Origin: Aestuariispira ectoiniformans
GTDB lineage: Bacteria; Pseudomonadota; Alphaproteobacteria; UBA8366; Aestuariispiraceae
NCBI RefSeq assembly: GCF_025136295.1
Contig: NZ_CP062788.1
Span: forward strand, 4,109,588-4,173,587
Length of the DNA: 64,000 bases
Reading direction: 5' to 3'
In this document: positions 50,941-60,146 of the stretch, one piece after another
Layout: each line of letters opens with the position of its first letter
Numbering within the stretch: the first letter of the stretch is position 1
Program-made: the position numbers and the translations under genes
The notes under the pieces: model-generated
What the model was told of the DNA's origin: nothing
What the model saw: only the letters and a program-made list of their open reading frames with translations
Databases searched by the model: none

Positions 50941-52044
50941 CTAACCTGATTGGTAGGGCACGCTGTCGATCACCCCTCTCCGGATCATGCTGGGTGTTGC
51001 CTCCAGACGTTTGGCGCAATGTCCCGCCAGGCTGGCTGCACTTGAAAAACCGGCAGCATAGGCGACAGAGGTAATTGACTTGGATGTGTTCCGCAGCATC
51101 CACACAGCCGCTTTGAGCTTTGCCTCTATCAGGAAGTTTTGAGGCGACATCCCCACCTGCGCTTTAAACAGGCGCAGGAAATGCCGCTCTGTCAGGCCGA
51201 GGGAGGCTGCAAGCTCCGATATACGGGGATTATCCGTTGACCGGCTTTCCAGAATCACCAGCGCCTTTTGGATTCGTGGGTCTGAAATATCGAGATATCG
51301 GTTCATGCCTACACGTTCCAGGGTACCGAGGGAACCGCGCTCGGTCAGCGACAGTTGATGCACCGATTTGGCAGAGCGCTCCGGCCCGAAATGTTCCCCG
51401 ATGATCTTCGTCATGTAAGAGAGGATCGAGATTCCGCCCGGTACGGTCACTATTCCATCCCGCCCCTCGAAATCTGATTTTGAGGTGAACCTGTGCCCCG
51501 GAAAGGCCAGTTCGAAATCCGCCGTGTGGTAGGGGTGAATACAGGCCAGTTGGCCTTCGAGGAGTTTTTCTTCCGCCAGGACAAAACTGCCCGTGCATAG
51601 CCCCACAATCACACAACCCACCTTATGCGTCGCGTGAATATAGGCGCGGTGCCGATCGGGCGCCTTCTCAAGGTCCTTCAATAGGCCGCCGATGACGAAG
51701 AGATAATCAAATTCACTCGGGTTCACATAGGGATGTGTGGTCCGCAGCTCAATCCCACAGCTTGATCGAATGACTTGTTCCTCGGCACCCAGGATTTCCC
51801 ATCGTGCATAACGCTGCTCTGAATGGTCGCCATAATCGCCCGCATGGCGCAGGCTTTCGACAATTCCGGTAAAGGACATGAGCGGAAAGGTCGGCCAGAG
51901 AAGAATGCCCACCGTCAGTCGGCTTCCCTGACCGCCCGCATTCGGAAGCCTCCGGTCCCAGATGTCGTCGAGCCAGTTGACATAGGCTTCGCCTCCGACC
52001 TGCCTTGCTTCCCTGTCTGTTTCCATCTCACCCGCCACCGCCAT
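50941..52044 (-). CDS. GlxA-type AraC-family regulator
   Basis: The 367-residue product combines an N-terminal DJ-1/PfpI-like domain (residues 42-215: LTVGILLWPTFPLMSFTGIV, VIVGLCTGSFVLAEEKLLEG with the nucleophile-elbow cysteine, VPGGISILSYM) and a C-terminal AraC DNA-binding domain (ISELAASLGLTERHFLRLFK, then SVAYAAGFSSAASLAGHCAK). GlxA-type regulators commonly control amine, betaine or amino-acid catabolism. It is divergent from the amino-acid ABC transporter cluster and is probably its regulator. Confidence 0.92.
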   Translation of the reverse strand: MAVAGEMETDREARQVGGEAYVNWLDDIWDRRLPNAGGQGSRLTVGILLWPTFPLMSFTGIVESLRHAGDYGDHSEQRYARWEILGAEEQVIRSSCGIELRTTHPYVNPSEFDYLFVIGGLLKDLEKAPDRHRAYIHATHKVGCVIVGLCTGSFVLAEEKLLEGQLACIHPYHTADFELAFPGHRFTSKSDFEGRDGIVTVPGGISILSYMTKIIGEHFGPERSAKSVHQLSLTERGSLGTLERVGMNRYLDISDPRIQKALVILESRSTDNPRISELAASLGLTERHFLRLFKAQVGMSPQNFLIEAKLKAAVWMLRNTSKSITSVAYAAGFSSAASLAGHCAKRLEATPSMIRRGVIDSVPYQSG

Positions 52045-52176
52045 GTCTGATTATTGAATAAAATGTCTGATAAGAGGAAGCCTGTCCAGTTTTCATCATG
52101 CTATCCGGTCTGTGGCTCAAGAGACGGCCAGGAAAAGCCCGGAAAAGAGCCGAGACAACACAATGGGGAGCTGAAA

Positions 52177-53040
52177 ATGCTAAACAGACGGAATCTTCTT
52201 ATCGGTATGGCGCTGGTCGCCGGCGCAATGTCGGCAAGCCCGGCCTCTGCCTTTGACCTTGTCGAGAAAGGTAAGCTGACGGTCGCCTTTACCGGCGATA
52301 TGCCAGGCTCCGGTTGGCGCGACGGAAAACTCGTCGGCTATGACGGCGAGATCATGCAGCATATCGCCGACAAGCTCGGCCTGAAAATCAAACCCGCGCT
52401 CATGGAATGGTCGGGCACGATCGCCTCCGTTCAGGCCGGACGCGTCGACGTAATGCTGGGGACCATGGGGTGGACCAAGCAGCGCACGAAAATCATGACC
52501 CTTTCCGAGCCAATCCATTATTTCAAGAATGGCATTATGCAATCCAAAGACACCAACTGGGATACGTTGGCCGATCTGGAAGGCAAGAAGGTCGGCACGA
52601 TCACGGGCTTTAGCTTTGTACCGGAACTGCGCAAAATTCCGGGATTGGAACTGAACCTCTACGACACCTCGGATGCCGCTGTGCGCGACCTTCTGGCGGG
52701 CCGTATTGCCGCGGTCATCGGCGATCCGCCGGTCATCAGCTATGCAATCAGTCAGAACCCGGATTGGGGCATGCATTTCAAAGCTTTCACGGACAACAAC
52801 CCGGATTTCCCGTTGCTGACCGGCATGGGACAGACTGTCTTTGGCTTCAACAAAGCCGATGACGATTTGCGCCAGGCTGTCGACAAGGTCATCAAAACAA
52901 TGTGGGCAAGCTGCGAGATGAAGGATATCGGCGCGCGTTACGGCCTGAAAGGGGGCGTATGGTATACCGCCGACGGTCAGAATTTCCGGGCCGACGTCGA
53001 TCGACCGGACAATTACACGCTTCCGGAATGTTCCAACTGA
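52177..53040 (+). CDS. amino-acid ABC transporter substrate-binding protein
   Basis: The 287-residue product has a signal peptide (LLIGMALVAGAMSASPASA) and a family 3 solute-binding domain: GKLTVAFTGDMPGSGWRDGK, LVGYDGEIMQHIADKLGL and LAGRIAAVIGDPPVISYAIS. It delivers a polar amino acid or related compound to the permeases encoded downstream. The start is ATG 52177 with GGGGAG upstream; longer frames to 52054 are unlikely. It is the first gene of a transport and catabolism cluster running to 57610. Confidence 0.92.
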   Translation: MLNRRNLLIGMALVAGAMSASPASAFDLVEKGKLTVAFTGDMPGSGWRDGKLVGYDGEIMQHIADKLGLKIKPALMEWSGTIASVQAGRVDVMLGTMGWTKQRTKIMTLSEPIHYFKNGIMQSKDTNWDTLADLEGKKVGTITGFSFVPELRKIPGLELNLYDTSDAAVRDLLAGRIAAVIGDPPVISYAISQNPDWGMHFKAFTDNNPDFPLLTGMGQTVFGFNKADDDLRQAVDKVIKTMWASCEMKDIGARYGLKGGVWYTADGQNFRADVDRPDNYTLPECSN

Positions 53041-53111
53041 GCCATGCAGAATCACGGCGAAGAGGCTATGAAACGCCTCTTCGTTCGCCCATCAGCAACG
53101 AGGAACGCGCT

Positions 53112-53879
53112 GTGAGTAAATCTATCTTGAATGTGCGCGGTTTGCGCAAATCCTACGGCTCGTTCGATGTCTTGAAAGGCATCGATTTTGAGGTGGCTCA
53201 AGGCGAGAAGATCGCACTGATCGGCCCATCCGGCTCAGGCAAATCCACCTGCCTGCGCTGTATGAATTTCCTGGAAGCGCCAACTGCGGGCGAAATCCTG
53301 CTCGATGGCGAACGCGTCGGCATGATCGACAACGGCAGCACATCTCGCGTTATGAGCAACCGGGAGCTCGCTCCCCTGCGGGCGCAGATGGGCATGGTGT
53401 TTCAGGGCTTCAATCTCTGGCCGCATCTGAGCGTCCGCGAAAATGTGGCGATTGCCGTCCGGAAAGTTCAGAAGGCTACAGTCGCAGAGGCAAATGATCT
53501 GGCCGAAGCGATGCTCGCGAAAGTTCACATGGCCGAAAAGGCCCAGGCGATGCCCGGACAACTCTCCGGCGGTCAGCAGCAACGCGTCGCCATCGCTCGC
53601 GCATTAGCGCAACGGCCCAAACTAATGCTCTTTGACGAGCCGACCTCCGCCCTCGACCCGGAATTGGTGGGGGAGGTTCTCAACGTCATTCACGAACTTG
53701 CCGACGAAGGCCGCACGATGCTTCTGGTGACCCATGAGATCGCCTTTGCGCGCGATGTCGCGGATCGGGTGATGTTCCTCTACGACGGCGTGATCGAGGA
53801 AGAAGGTCCGGCACGGCAGGTTGTTGAAACACCATCCAAAGAGCGCACCCGGGCCTTCCTGAGCCGGATGCACGGGTGA
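53112..53879 (+). CDS. amino-acid ABC transporter ATP-binding protein
   Basis: From GTG 53112 (GAGGAA upstream) the product is 255 residues. It has Walker A GPSGSGKST, the Q loop MVFQGFNLWPHLSV, signature LSGGQQQR, Walker B LMLFDEPTSALDP and switch histidine LLVTHEIAFA. The pattern is that of GlnQ/HisP ATPases that power polar amino-acid uptake. The two permease genes follow at once. Confidence 0.96.
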   Translation: MSKSILNVRGLRKSYGSFDVLKGIDFEVAQGEKIALIGPSGSGKSTCLRCMNFLEAPTAGEILLDGERVGMIDNGSTSRVMSNRELAPLRAQMGMVFQGFNLWPHLSVRENVAIAVRKVQKATVAEANDLAEAMLAKVHMAEKAQAMPGQLSGGQQQRVAIARALAQRPKLMLFDEPTSALDPELVGEVLNVIHELADEGRTMLLVTHEIAFARDVADRVMFLYDGVIEEEGPARQVVETPSKERTRAFLSRMHG

Positions 53880-53883
53880 CCCT

Positions 53884-54540
53884 ATGGACTTTTACCTCAA
53901 TACATTGCTGCCGGGCCTCTTGACCGGAGCCGGTGTCACCGTAACGGTGACGCTCGCATCGCTGAGCATCGCCGTTGTCTTAGGCTTCCTTTTGGCGCTT
54001 CTACGCCAGTTCGCATCCTTGAAAGTCATGAATTTGGCCATCGACGTCTATGTGGAATTCTTTCGCAACATTCCGGCGTTGACGCATCTTTTCATCCTCT
54101 ATTTCGGCCTCGCCTCCATCGGTGTGACGATCACCTCGATTCCAGCCGCAATCCTGGGACTGGGCCTTATTGGGGCGGCCATCACATGCGACATTTACCG
54201 AAGCGGATTTGCCGCGCTGGGCCTGGGCCAAACCGAGGCAGCCCGTGCCGTGGGCATGACGCCGATGCAGACGATCCGCTACATTCTATCGCCTCAAGCC
54301 TTCCGAATTGCGATGCCGCCCCTTGGCAATTACGCGCTGCAACTCATGAAGGACACCTCAATTGTTTCCGCAATCGCCGCCCCTGAAATCATGTTCTTCG
54401 CACGTTCCATGGTCACGTCATCCTTCAAGACGACGCTGATCTACAGCTCGGTTGCGTTGATCTATCTTGCCATGAGCATACCACTTGCCTGGGGCGTTGC
54501 TCGGCTGGAAGGCAAATTGGGAGGTAATGCTCATGTCTGA
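53884..54540 (+). CDS. amino-acid ABC transporter permease 1
   Basis: The 218-residue inner-membrane protein is a HisM/HisQ-type permease with about five helices. The EAA-like coupling loop is AARAVGMTPMQTIRYILSPQ, preceded by the family phrase DVYVEFFRNIPALTHLFIL. It starts 4 bp after the ATPase gene and overlaps permease 2 by 8 bp. Confidence 0.95.
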   Translation: MDFYLNTLLPGLLTGAGVTVTVTLASLSIAVVLGFLLALLRQFASLKVMNLAIDVYVEFFRNIPALTHLFILYFGLASIGVTITSIPAAILGLGLIGAAITCDIYRSGFAALGLGQTEAARAVGMTPMQTIRYILSPQAFRIAMPPLGNYALQLMKDTSIVSAIAAPEIMFFARSMVTSSFKTTLIYSSVALIYLAMSIPLAWGVARLEGKLGGNAHV

Positions 54541-55204
54541 TTTTCTTGCAGTCTTCAGCCAATATGGCGGCGAATGGGGCCCGCGCCTTGCCGGCGCTGC
54601 AATCGTCTCCGCCCGGATTTCGCTTCTCGGCTTCGCCCTGGCGGCTGTGGCGGGTCTCCTGCTGGGTTTGGCGCAGGCGTCAAAGTCACGCCTCATACGC
54701 ACATTGGCCAAAGGCTATATTGTCTTCTTCCGTGGCGTGCCAGTGCTGGCAATCCTGTTTCTGATCTATTTCGGTCTGCCGGGAATTGGCGTGGTCTTCA
54801 ACGCGGAGACAGCGGCGGTCCTGGGCCTGGGCCTGGCTTTCGCCGCCCAGATGGCCGAGGTTTACCGGGCTGGTTTCAATTCTATCCCGAAAGGGCAATG
54901 GGAGGCATCTGCAAGTGTCGGCATGAGCCCGGCACAGTCACTCTTTTTTATCATCCTGCCACAAGTCACAAGAATCATAGCCGCCCCCCTGATCGTCACC
55001 TTCGTTGCACTGCTGAAGGACAGCTCCCTGGCCTCGCTGATCACAGTGAAGGAGTTGGTGTTGGAAGGGCGGTCCCTGGCAACGGAGTTTTTCCTGCCGA
55101 TGCATATCTATATCTGGGTGGGGGCCATGTATTTCCTCATCGCCTTCCCCCTTTCCATGGCAGCGAAATATCTGTCTCGTCGCGCCCAACGCGCAGGTCG
55201 GTAG
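54533..55204 (+). CDS. amino-acid ABC transporter permease 2
   Basis: From ATG 54533, with GGGAGG upstream, the 223-residue product is the second permease of the HisM type, with GYIVFFRGVPVLAILFLIYF and the coupling loop EASASVGMSPAQSLFFIILP. It would pair with permease 1 as a heterodimer. The 8-bp overlap with the previous gene points to coupled translation. Confidence 0.95.
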   Translation: MSDFLAVFSQYGGEWGPRLAGAAIVSARISLLGFALAAVAGLLLGLAQASKSRLIRTLAKGYIVFFRGVPVLAILFLIYFGLPGIGVVFNAETAAVLGLGLAFAAQMAEVYRAGFNSIPKGQWEASASVGMSPAQSLFFIILPQVTRIIAAPLIVTFVALLKDSSLASLITVKELVLEGRSLATEFFLPMHIYIWVGAMYFLIAFPLSMAAKYLSRRAQRAGR

Positions 55205-55205
55205 C

Positions 55206-55925
55206 ATGATTGACAACAGGACAAGACGTCCGCTGATCGGCATCACTGTCGACCGGATCGAGAAGAATGAGCCGACCGATGCCTCCTACAGCGTCCGTTG
55301 CAATTATGTGGAAGCGCTGAGCGACACTGGCGCACAAAGCATCCTGCTTCCCTTCGACCCCGACGCAATTAGCCTCTACGCCAACCTTTGTGACGGATTT
55401 CTGGTAACCGGTTCCCATCCGGGCGAGATCGGTTCCCTGAAAAGACAGGCCTTTGACAGAGCACTCATCCGGACAGCACTGGAGGAGGAAATCCCGCTCC
55501 TGGGCATTTGCAATGGTATGCAGATGATCGGTCTCGCTTTGGGGGGAGAGCTTCTGCCCGCCACCGACGAAGGCCCCGACAAAACAATTAACCACAATCC
55601 CGAGCCAATCCCCAACAGCCCAGCACATCCGATCGTCCCTACACCAGACACTAGACTCGCGCATATGGCTCTGGGGGGAGGAACCAGTGAAATCCTCGTT
55701 AATTCTCTCCACAAGCAGGCCCTGGCTCATACCGGGAACTTTCATGTCGCGGCCACGGCGCCGGACGGTATCGTCGAGGCCCTTGAGGTTCCCGGCCACC
55801 CCTTTGCCATGGGCGTTCAGTGGCATCCCGAATACCGCCTGACGGCGTTTGACCGGACAATTCTCACTTGTTTCGTATCTGCCTGCTTCAAAAGAAAGGA
55901 GTCTCACCCGTGCCCCAAACACTGA
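55206..55925 (+). CDS. PuuD-like class I glutamine amidotransferase (peptidase C26)
   Basis: The 239-residue product belongs to the gamma-glutamyl hydrolase family that includes PuuD, which releases GABA from gamma-glutamyl-GABA. The nucleophile is C102 in LGICNGMQMIGLALGG; the catalytic His and Glu are in MGVQWHPEYR. The substrate pocket cannot be read from sequence, so it may act on another gamma-glutamyl compound imported by the adjacent ABC system. It starts one base after permease 2 ends and overlaps the RidA gene start by 16 bp. Confidence 0.9.
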   Translation: MIDNRTRRPLIGITVDRIEKNEPTDASYSVRCNYVEALSDTGAQSILLPFDPDAISLYANLCDGFLVTGSHPGEIGSLKRQAFDRALIRTALEEEIPLLGICNGMQMIGLALGGELLPATDEGPDKTINHNPEPIPNSPAHPIVPTPDTRLAHMALGGGTSEILVNSLHKQALAHTGNFHVAATAPDGIVEALEVPGHPFAMGVQWHPEYRLTAFDRTILTCFVSACFKRKESHPCPKH

Positions 55926-56377
55926 CCCCTGGCGAGGCGCTGGAAGCCCTTGGCTTGACCCTGCCAAAACCGCCTGCAGCCCCCGGCAGCTTTGTCGGTG
56001 CTCTTGTTCATGGTGGACAGGTGATTGTATCGGGACAGGTCCCTCTGCATAACGGTCAGGTCTTTGCAACGGGCCGCCTGGGCGACGATATCTCAATCGA
56101 GACAGGACAAGAGGCGGCACGTATCTGCCTTCTCAACGCACTGGCACAACTCAGCCATGCCACCGGCGGCCTGGACAATGTCAAAGGTTTTGGCCGCATG
56201 GCCGGTTATGTGTCGGCAACGCCCGACTTCACCCAGCATGGCGCTGTGATCGAAGCCGCGTCCGAGCTTTTGGTTCAAATCTTCGGCGACAAGGGAGCCC
56301 ATGCGCGATGTGCCATTGGCGTCGCGTCACTGCCACGCGGTGTCCCTGTGGAAATTGAACTGACGGCGTTTCTTTGA
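55910..56377 (+). CDS. RidA/YjgF-family protein
   Basis: RidA-type proteins hydrolyse reactive enamine/imine intermediates made by amino-acid-degrading enzymes. From GTG 55910 (AAAGGAG upstream) the product is 155 residues, in the longer Rid subfamily. It has ALVHGGQVIVSGQVPLHNGQ, NALAQLSHATGGLDNVKGFG and the C-terminal ARCAIGVASLPRGVPVEIE, whose Arg is the residue that binds the carboxylate in active Rid proteins. Directly downstream is a DadA-like oxidase that would make imines, which fits the clean-up role. Confidence 0.92.
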   Translation: MPQTLTPGEALEALGLTLPKPPAAPGSFVGALVHGGQVIVSGQVPLHNGQVFATGRLGDDISIETGQEAARICLLNALAQLSHATGGLDNVKGFGRMAGYVSATPDFTQHGAVIEAASELLVQIFGDKGAHARCAIGVASLPRGVPVEIELTAFL

Positions 56378-56386
56378 GAGGTCAAA

Positions 56387-57610
56387 ATGGCGAAAATTGC
56401 CGTTGTTGGCGCCGGTATCATAGGCGCCACGTCCGCCTTCATCCTCGCACGTGCGGGGCATGAGGTCACCCTCATCGACCGCAACGCCGAGAGCTGTCTT
56501 GGCGCATCGCAACGCAATGGGGCACAGTTGAGCTATGCCTATTGCGATGCGCTTGGCTCTCCCTCGCTCATACGACACCTGCCGGAGATCCTTCTGGGCC
56601 ACGACCCGGCATATCGGGTCAGTTTGGCGCTGGACCCGGAATTCCTGATCTGGGGACTTCGCTTCCTGACGAATTCGACCCACACTCGATTTTTGCGCAA
56701 CACGGAAGCACTGCTACAAATTGCGGATGTCAGCAAGCAACTGCTGGCGGAACTGATTTCGACATATGATCTTTCCTTCAACTACCGCATCGCCGGGAAA
56801 CTGGTTCTAGTCCCTTCGACCCCGGGCATTGAAGCGGCCCGATCCCTCATGACATGGAAAACGCAGCGTGGACTGAAGCAGGTTCTACTGTCTCGCCAGG
56901 AAGCGGAAAGCATCGAACCTGCGCTGAAACAGTATCAAGACGAATTCGCCGCCGCCGTTTACAGCCCTGAAGACGCCGTCGGCTGCCCCCGCCAGTTCAG
57001 CAAGCAGCTTCTTGCTATTGCCACAGAACAGTTCGGCCTTCGAACCCGCTTTGGTGTGACCGCAAAACGGATCGTCACCCGGCAGAACCGCGCCTGTGGC
57101 ATAGAGCTGGACAAAGAAGAGCGGGAGCCATGCGATATCGTTGTGGTTTCAACCGGCATCGGCTCCTCCCTTCGCACGCAGGTGCGACCACGCTATGCAC
57201 AGATATGGCCTGTCCAAGGTTACTCCGCGAGCCTGCCTGTTTCAGAGGGGCTGTTCAATGTGTCGATCACCGATACGCGGCGCAAACTGGTATTCGCACG
57301 TCTGGGCGGTGAACTCAGAATTGCCGGGATCGCCGATATCGGCAGCCGTGATCTAGCTTTCCGGCAAGATCGTTTCCAGGCCCTTGTCGACGGCGCCAGA
57401 AGCGCCTTCGGTTCTACTGTCAATGTTGACGAGGGATCGATTTCTCCCTGGGCAGGCGCCAGACCGGTGACACCGAGTTCAATTCCGGTCATCGCACGCA
57501 CACCGACAAAAGGGGTCTTTGCCAATTATGGACACGGCACGCTTGGCTGGACACTCGCTTTAGGGGCCTCGGAAGAACTCCGGAGACTGATTGACGAGGA
57601 TTGTGCCTAG
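56387..57610 (+). CDS. DadA-like FAD-dependent amino-acid oxidoreductase
   Basis: The 407-residue enzyme has an N-terminal FAD-binding Rossmann motif IAVVGAGIIGATSAFILARA and the DAO fold of D-amino-acid dehydrogenase-like proteins (CLGASQRNGAQLSYAYCDAL; C-terminal GARPVTPSSIPVIARTPTKG and NYGHGTLGWTLALG). It probably oxidises an amino acid or amine imported by the adjacent ABC transporter to an imine. It is the last gene of the cluster, 9 bp after ridA. Whether the substrate is a D-amino acid or another amine is open. Confidence 0.92.
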   Translation: MAKIAVVGAGIIGATSAFILARAGHEVTLIDRNAESCLGASQRNGAQLSYAYCDALGSPSLIRHLPEILLGHDPAYRVSLALDPEFLIWGLRFLTNSTHTRFLRNTEALLQIADVSKQLLAELISTYDLSFNYRIAGKLVLVPSTPGIEAARSLMTWKTQRGLKQVLLSRQEAESIEPALKQYQDEFAAAVYSPEDAVGCPRQFSKQLLAIATEQFGLRTRFGVTAKRIVTRQNRACGIELDKEEREPCDIVVVSTGIGSSLRTQVRPRYAQIWPVQGYSASLPVSEGLFNVSITDTRRKLVFARLGGELRIAGIADIGSRDLAFRQDRFQALVDGARSAFGSTVNVDEGSISPWAGARPVTPSSIPVIARTPTKGVFANYGHGTLGWTLALGASEELRRLIDEDCA

Positions 57611-57769
57611 ACGACGTTGAACGGCAAGACAGTATCTATGCGAGGTCAGCGTAGAATTACTTCCCCCACATAAAAACATTGCTCCAGTCATTGTATCGGC
57701 ACCTGTTTGTTCACAGCTGCCTCATTACTTGTCATGACGATTGCAGAATGCGCCCGCACCGTTAGGGCC

Positions 57770-57969
57770 AGATAATCTGACAACCGATCCTGCTGCCAGT
57801 CACGATCGACGGATGGCGTCTCCTTCGCACTGACACCTCTGCATCATATAAATCAACCATCTCAGGGCCGAGCATTTCGACCAAGGGCTCAGCGTCCGCA
57901 AACTCCGGGCCGCCGTCGAGAGTGCGATTGCGGCTGTCACCCCATTGTCCACGCCGGTGCGGCACTAGC
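57770..57969 (+). pseudogene. decayed copy of the AAA+ ATPase 3' end
   Basis: Bases 57888-57947 match 50341-50400 of the intact AAA+ gene almost base for base (encoding GLSARKLRAAVESAIAAVTP), ending in a stop at 57967-57969. Upstream, 57866-57887 still resembles the EHFE region, fused by an internal deletion. About 57780-57830 is a weaker match to the sensor 1 region. No open frame remains. It lies in front of a second copy of the small acidic gene, in the same order as at 48959-50764. Confidence 0.75.
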
Positions 57970-58267
57970 AGGTTCAGGGAAAAATTCGCCCTAAACCCTG
58001 GCAATTCGTTTCCCCAAAGTTGGTGAAGGGGGTGGTTAAAATCGTGTCCTAACCGGACTAATGATGTGATCAAACTCAGGAGTAACGGGGGGAGCAGGTT
58101 TCAGACCGTAATCGGGGCCAGTCGAGGAAAACGTCCTGACCAAATAGTCAATATGGCTCCCGGTCCGCATCCGGCAGATGAGAGCGGAAAGTGGCCCCAG
58201 GTCAGGAACCGGATCGGCACAGCCGCGCCGTCAGCAGCCCATAGCTCAAAGAAAGGACCCAACGACC

Positions 58268-58540
58268 ATGCAGGATGACGCTACCAACAGCCAGGCTGTT
58301 CCCGTTCCAAGGCTCCTGATCGAACTCAGGGAGGGAGGCATCTCTAGGATCGTCAGCGACCAGCCGGTCTCTATCCTCACCATTGATCCTGCCGGATCGG
58401 CAAGTAATCCACAAGCCCTCGGGCTCGTTGCTTCGGGGGCCGACGAGATCCTCTCCCGCCGGGACTTCGACCGATTGCTGCGGACCCGGTTCGACCGGCT
58501 CCTCGACCTTCTCAGTGCCCCGCCGCCGCCCCCGGACTGA
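58268..58540 (+). CDS. small acidic protein, copy 2
   Basis: The 90-residue product starts MQDDATNSQAVPVPRLLIEL and ends FDRLLDLLSAPPPPPD. It is a close relative of the 50501-50764 protein, with the changes mostly conservative. The ATG follows CAAAGAAAGGACCC, much like copy 1. Unlike its AAA+ neighbour copy, the gene is intact, so selection may act on it independently of the ATPase. Confidence 0.72.
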   Translation: MQDDATNSQAVPVPRLLIELREGGISRIVSDQPVSILTIDPAGSASNPQALGLVASGADEILSRRDFDRLLRTRFDRLLDLLSAPPPPPD

Positions 58541-59082
58541 GACAGATGCCCCACCGGCCCCCACTCAAATTTTGAGGAAACGATTTACCGGGGTTGCGAG
58601 GCTTTTTGATTCAGTTGGGAGTCGAATGTGCGGGGTTAGGAAACGACAACAGGCAAACTTTTTCAGTTTATCTTACCCCGATCTCACCCTGTTTCAGGGG
58701 TAAGTGGCACCGGAAACAGGGTGGAACGACCCGCTTTCACATCAGGTTGCATGGGTCCTAAATTACATCGACCTGATTCCGCTCAGGGACCGGTGAAAGC
58801 GGTCGATTTCCGCTTCCGGAACAGGGGGTAACGATTTGATCCGGTTAGAACACGTTTTCGCGGACAAAACAGGGAAAAGCCAATGCCCGCAGCCCGGCTC
58901 ATCCTGTCCACAAAAAATTCAGGTCCCCTGGAAGGAGGAGGGCGATGGACGATTTCCGGGGTCCTAATCCGACGGTGCCGGTTCCTATGGCAAAGTCGAT
59001 CCGTCTGCCTCGCTCGTCGGCGCGCCGCCGTCACTCAAGTAATGGGAGATGGATATCTTTCGGCTGGGCCGGTTCTATTGGA
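58541..59082. other. intergenic stretch with remnants of the duplicated cassette
   Basis: This 540-bp gap includes ACCCCGATCTCACCCTG near 58676-58692, which resembles CCCCAATCTCACCCTG downstream of copy 1 near 50839. The duplicated unit therefore extended past the small gene. A GGAAGGAGG site and ATG at 58945 open a frame whose beginning (MDDFRGPNPTVPVP) loosely recalls the small acidic proteins, but it then runs antisense to the XRE gene. No gene is called. Confidence 0.4.
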
Positions 59083-59421
59083 TCAGTCCCCGTGGGACCG
59101 GTTCCCGCCAAGAAGCTCGATCATACCGACCGCTTTCTCGAGGGTGTCGCGATCGAGAGCACGGGCCGTATCCACGAGCCGCGTCATCAGCACCGTCCGC
59201 TCACGATCGGCCTCCGGTTCCGCGAAGAAATCCGCAACAGGAATTTCCAGGCCCACGGCCAGCCGTTCCAGGGTTTCGTAATTGGCAAGGCTGACCCCAC
59301 GCTCAAAGTTGGAAACCGCATCGACACTGCGGTCGATAAGGGAGGCAAGGTCCTCCTGGGTGAGGCCCCGACGCTTCCTGATCTCTCTAATCCGTAGTGC
59401 AACTCGATTTCTAATATCCAT
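59083..59421 (-). CDS. XRE-family transcriptional regulator
   Basis: The 112-residue protein has a Cro/C1 helix-turn-helix (IREIRKRRGLTQEDLASLID, then SVDAVSNFERGVSLANYETL) followed by a helical tail (RTVLMTRLVDTARALDRDTL) as found in small phage-type or plasmid-type repressors. It is divergent from a small membrane protein gene 131 bp away. The target is unknown. Confidence 0.88.
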   Translation of the reverse strand: MDIRNRVALRIREIRKRRGLTQEDLASLIDRSVDAVSNFERGVSLANYETLERLAVGLEIPVADFFAEPEADRERTVLMTRLVDTARALDRDTLEKAVGMIELLGGNRSHGD

Positions 59422-59552
59422 TAACGGATATTGTTTCGATTTTTATTCTTGATGAATGGATCAACGAGCGTTTATTCTTAAAATAATCGAGTATTAATAC
59501 GGGTTTCGATTGTAACACCCATTGCCGATGACAGGGGAGCTGTGCTGAGAGG

Positions 59553-60032
59553 ATGAGTAAGCCAGAATTTGTAACAATGAAGGGCCGTCTCGATACGGTC
59601 GGGACGTCTTCAGAAAGCATTGAGGGCACAATTTATTCGACGATGCTTGTCGGCGATCAGCTCTACAAGAACGTGCTCGTGACGCCGGAAGTCGACACCT
59701 ATTTTAATGTAGGTGACGAGATCGAGCTGCACTGCCTGCCCTATAACAATAACAAGACCTTGATCGCGGTCGCCCTTCGCCACCCGAAAACGGGTCGCCT
59801 CATTCGGGCGGATTACGCTCATATCCGTAAGAAACTGAACAGGACGATGCTCTTCCCTTACATTCAGCTCATTGCGATGGGGATTCTCCTGTCCTTGTTC
59901 GTAATCGGAGTTCCGATGATGATCTGGGGCATTGTCGGTCTGATCCGGCTCCCCTTCAAACTGCCTTCTGTTGAAGCGACAAACGCTTATATCGCGCGTC
60001 ACGATGGGCCCGTTATGGACCCGGCGGACTGA
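59553..60032 (+). CDS. small membrane protein of unknown function
   Basis: The 159-residue product has an N-terminal soluble region rich in beta-type pattern (VGDQLYKNVLVTPEVDTYFN, VGDEIELHCLPY) that resembles an OB-like or DUF-type fold, then two hydrophobic segments near residues 105-140 (PYIQLIAMGILLSLFVIGVP, MMIWGIVGLIRLPF). I recognise no family. A strong terminator lies about 78 bp downstream, so it is probably a single-gene transcript. Confidence 0.65.
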   Translation: MSKPEFVTMKGRLDTVGTSSESIEGTIYSTMLVGDQLYKNVLVTPEVDTYFNVGDEIELHCLPYNNNKTLIAVALRHPKTGRLIRADYAHIRKKLNRTMLFPYIQLIAMGILLSLFVIGVPMMIWGIVGLIRLPFKLPSVEATNAYIARHDGPVMDPAD

Positions 60033-60109
60033 CACCATCCCGGAAGCGGGCAGATCCATTCGGTCGATCCTGTTCAGACGAATGCCGCCGGACCGGTCGC
60101 AGGAAGAGA

Positions 60110-60146
60110 AACCCCGTCCAGGCGCACTTGGACGGGGTTGTTTTGT
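60110..60146 (+). terminator. Rho-independent terminator
   Basis: AACCCCGTCCA and TGGACGGGGTT make a perfect 11-bp stem around an 8-base loop, followed by GTTTTGT. It would end transcription of the membrane protein gene, and on the other strand the stem is preceded by A-rich sequence that gives limited bidirectional function. Confidence 0.85.

Noticed and set aside
58945-59397. 150-codon frame with a strong GGAAGGAGG site
   Set aside because: Only the first few residues resemble the small acidic proteins. Most of it runs antisense to the XRE gene, so it is not called as a gene.
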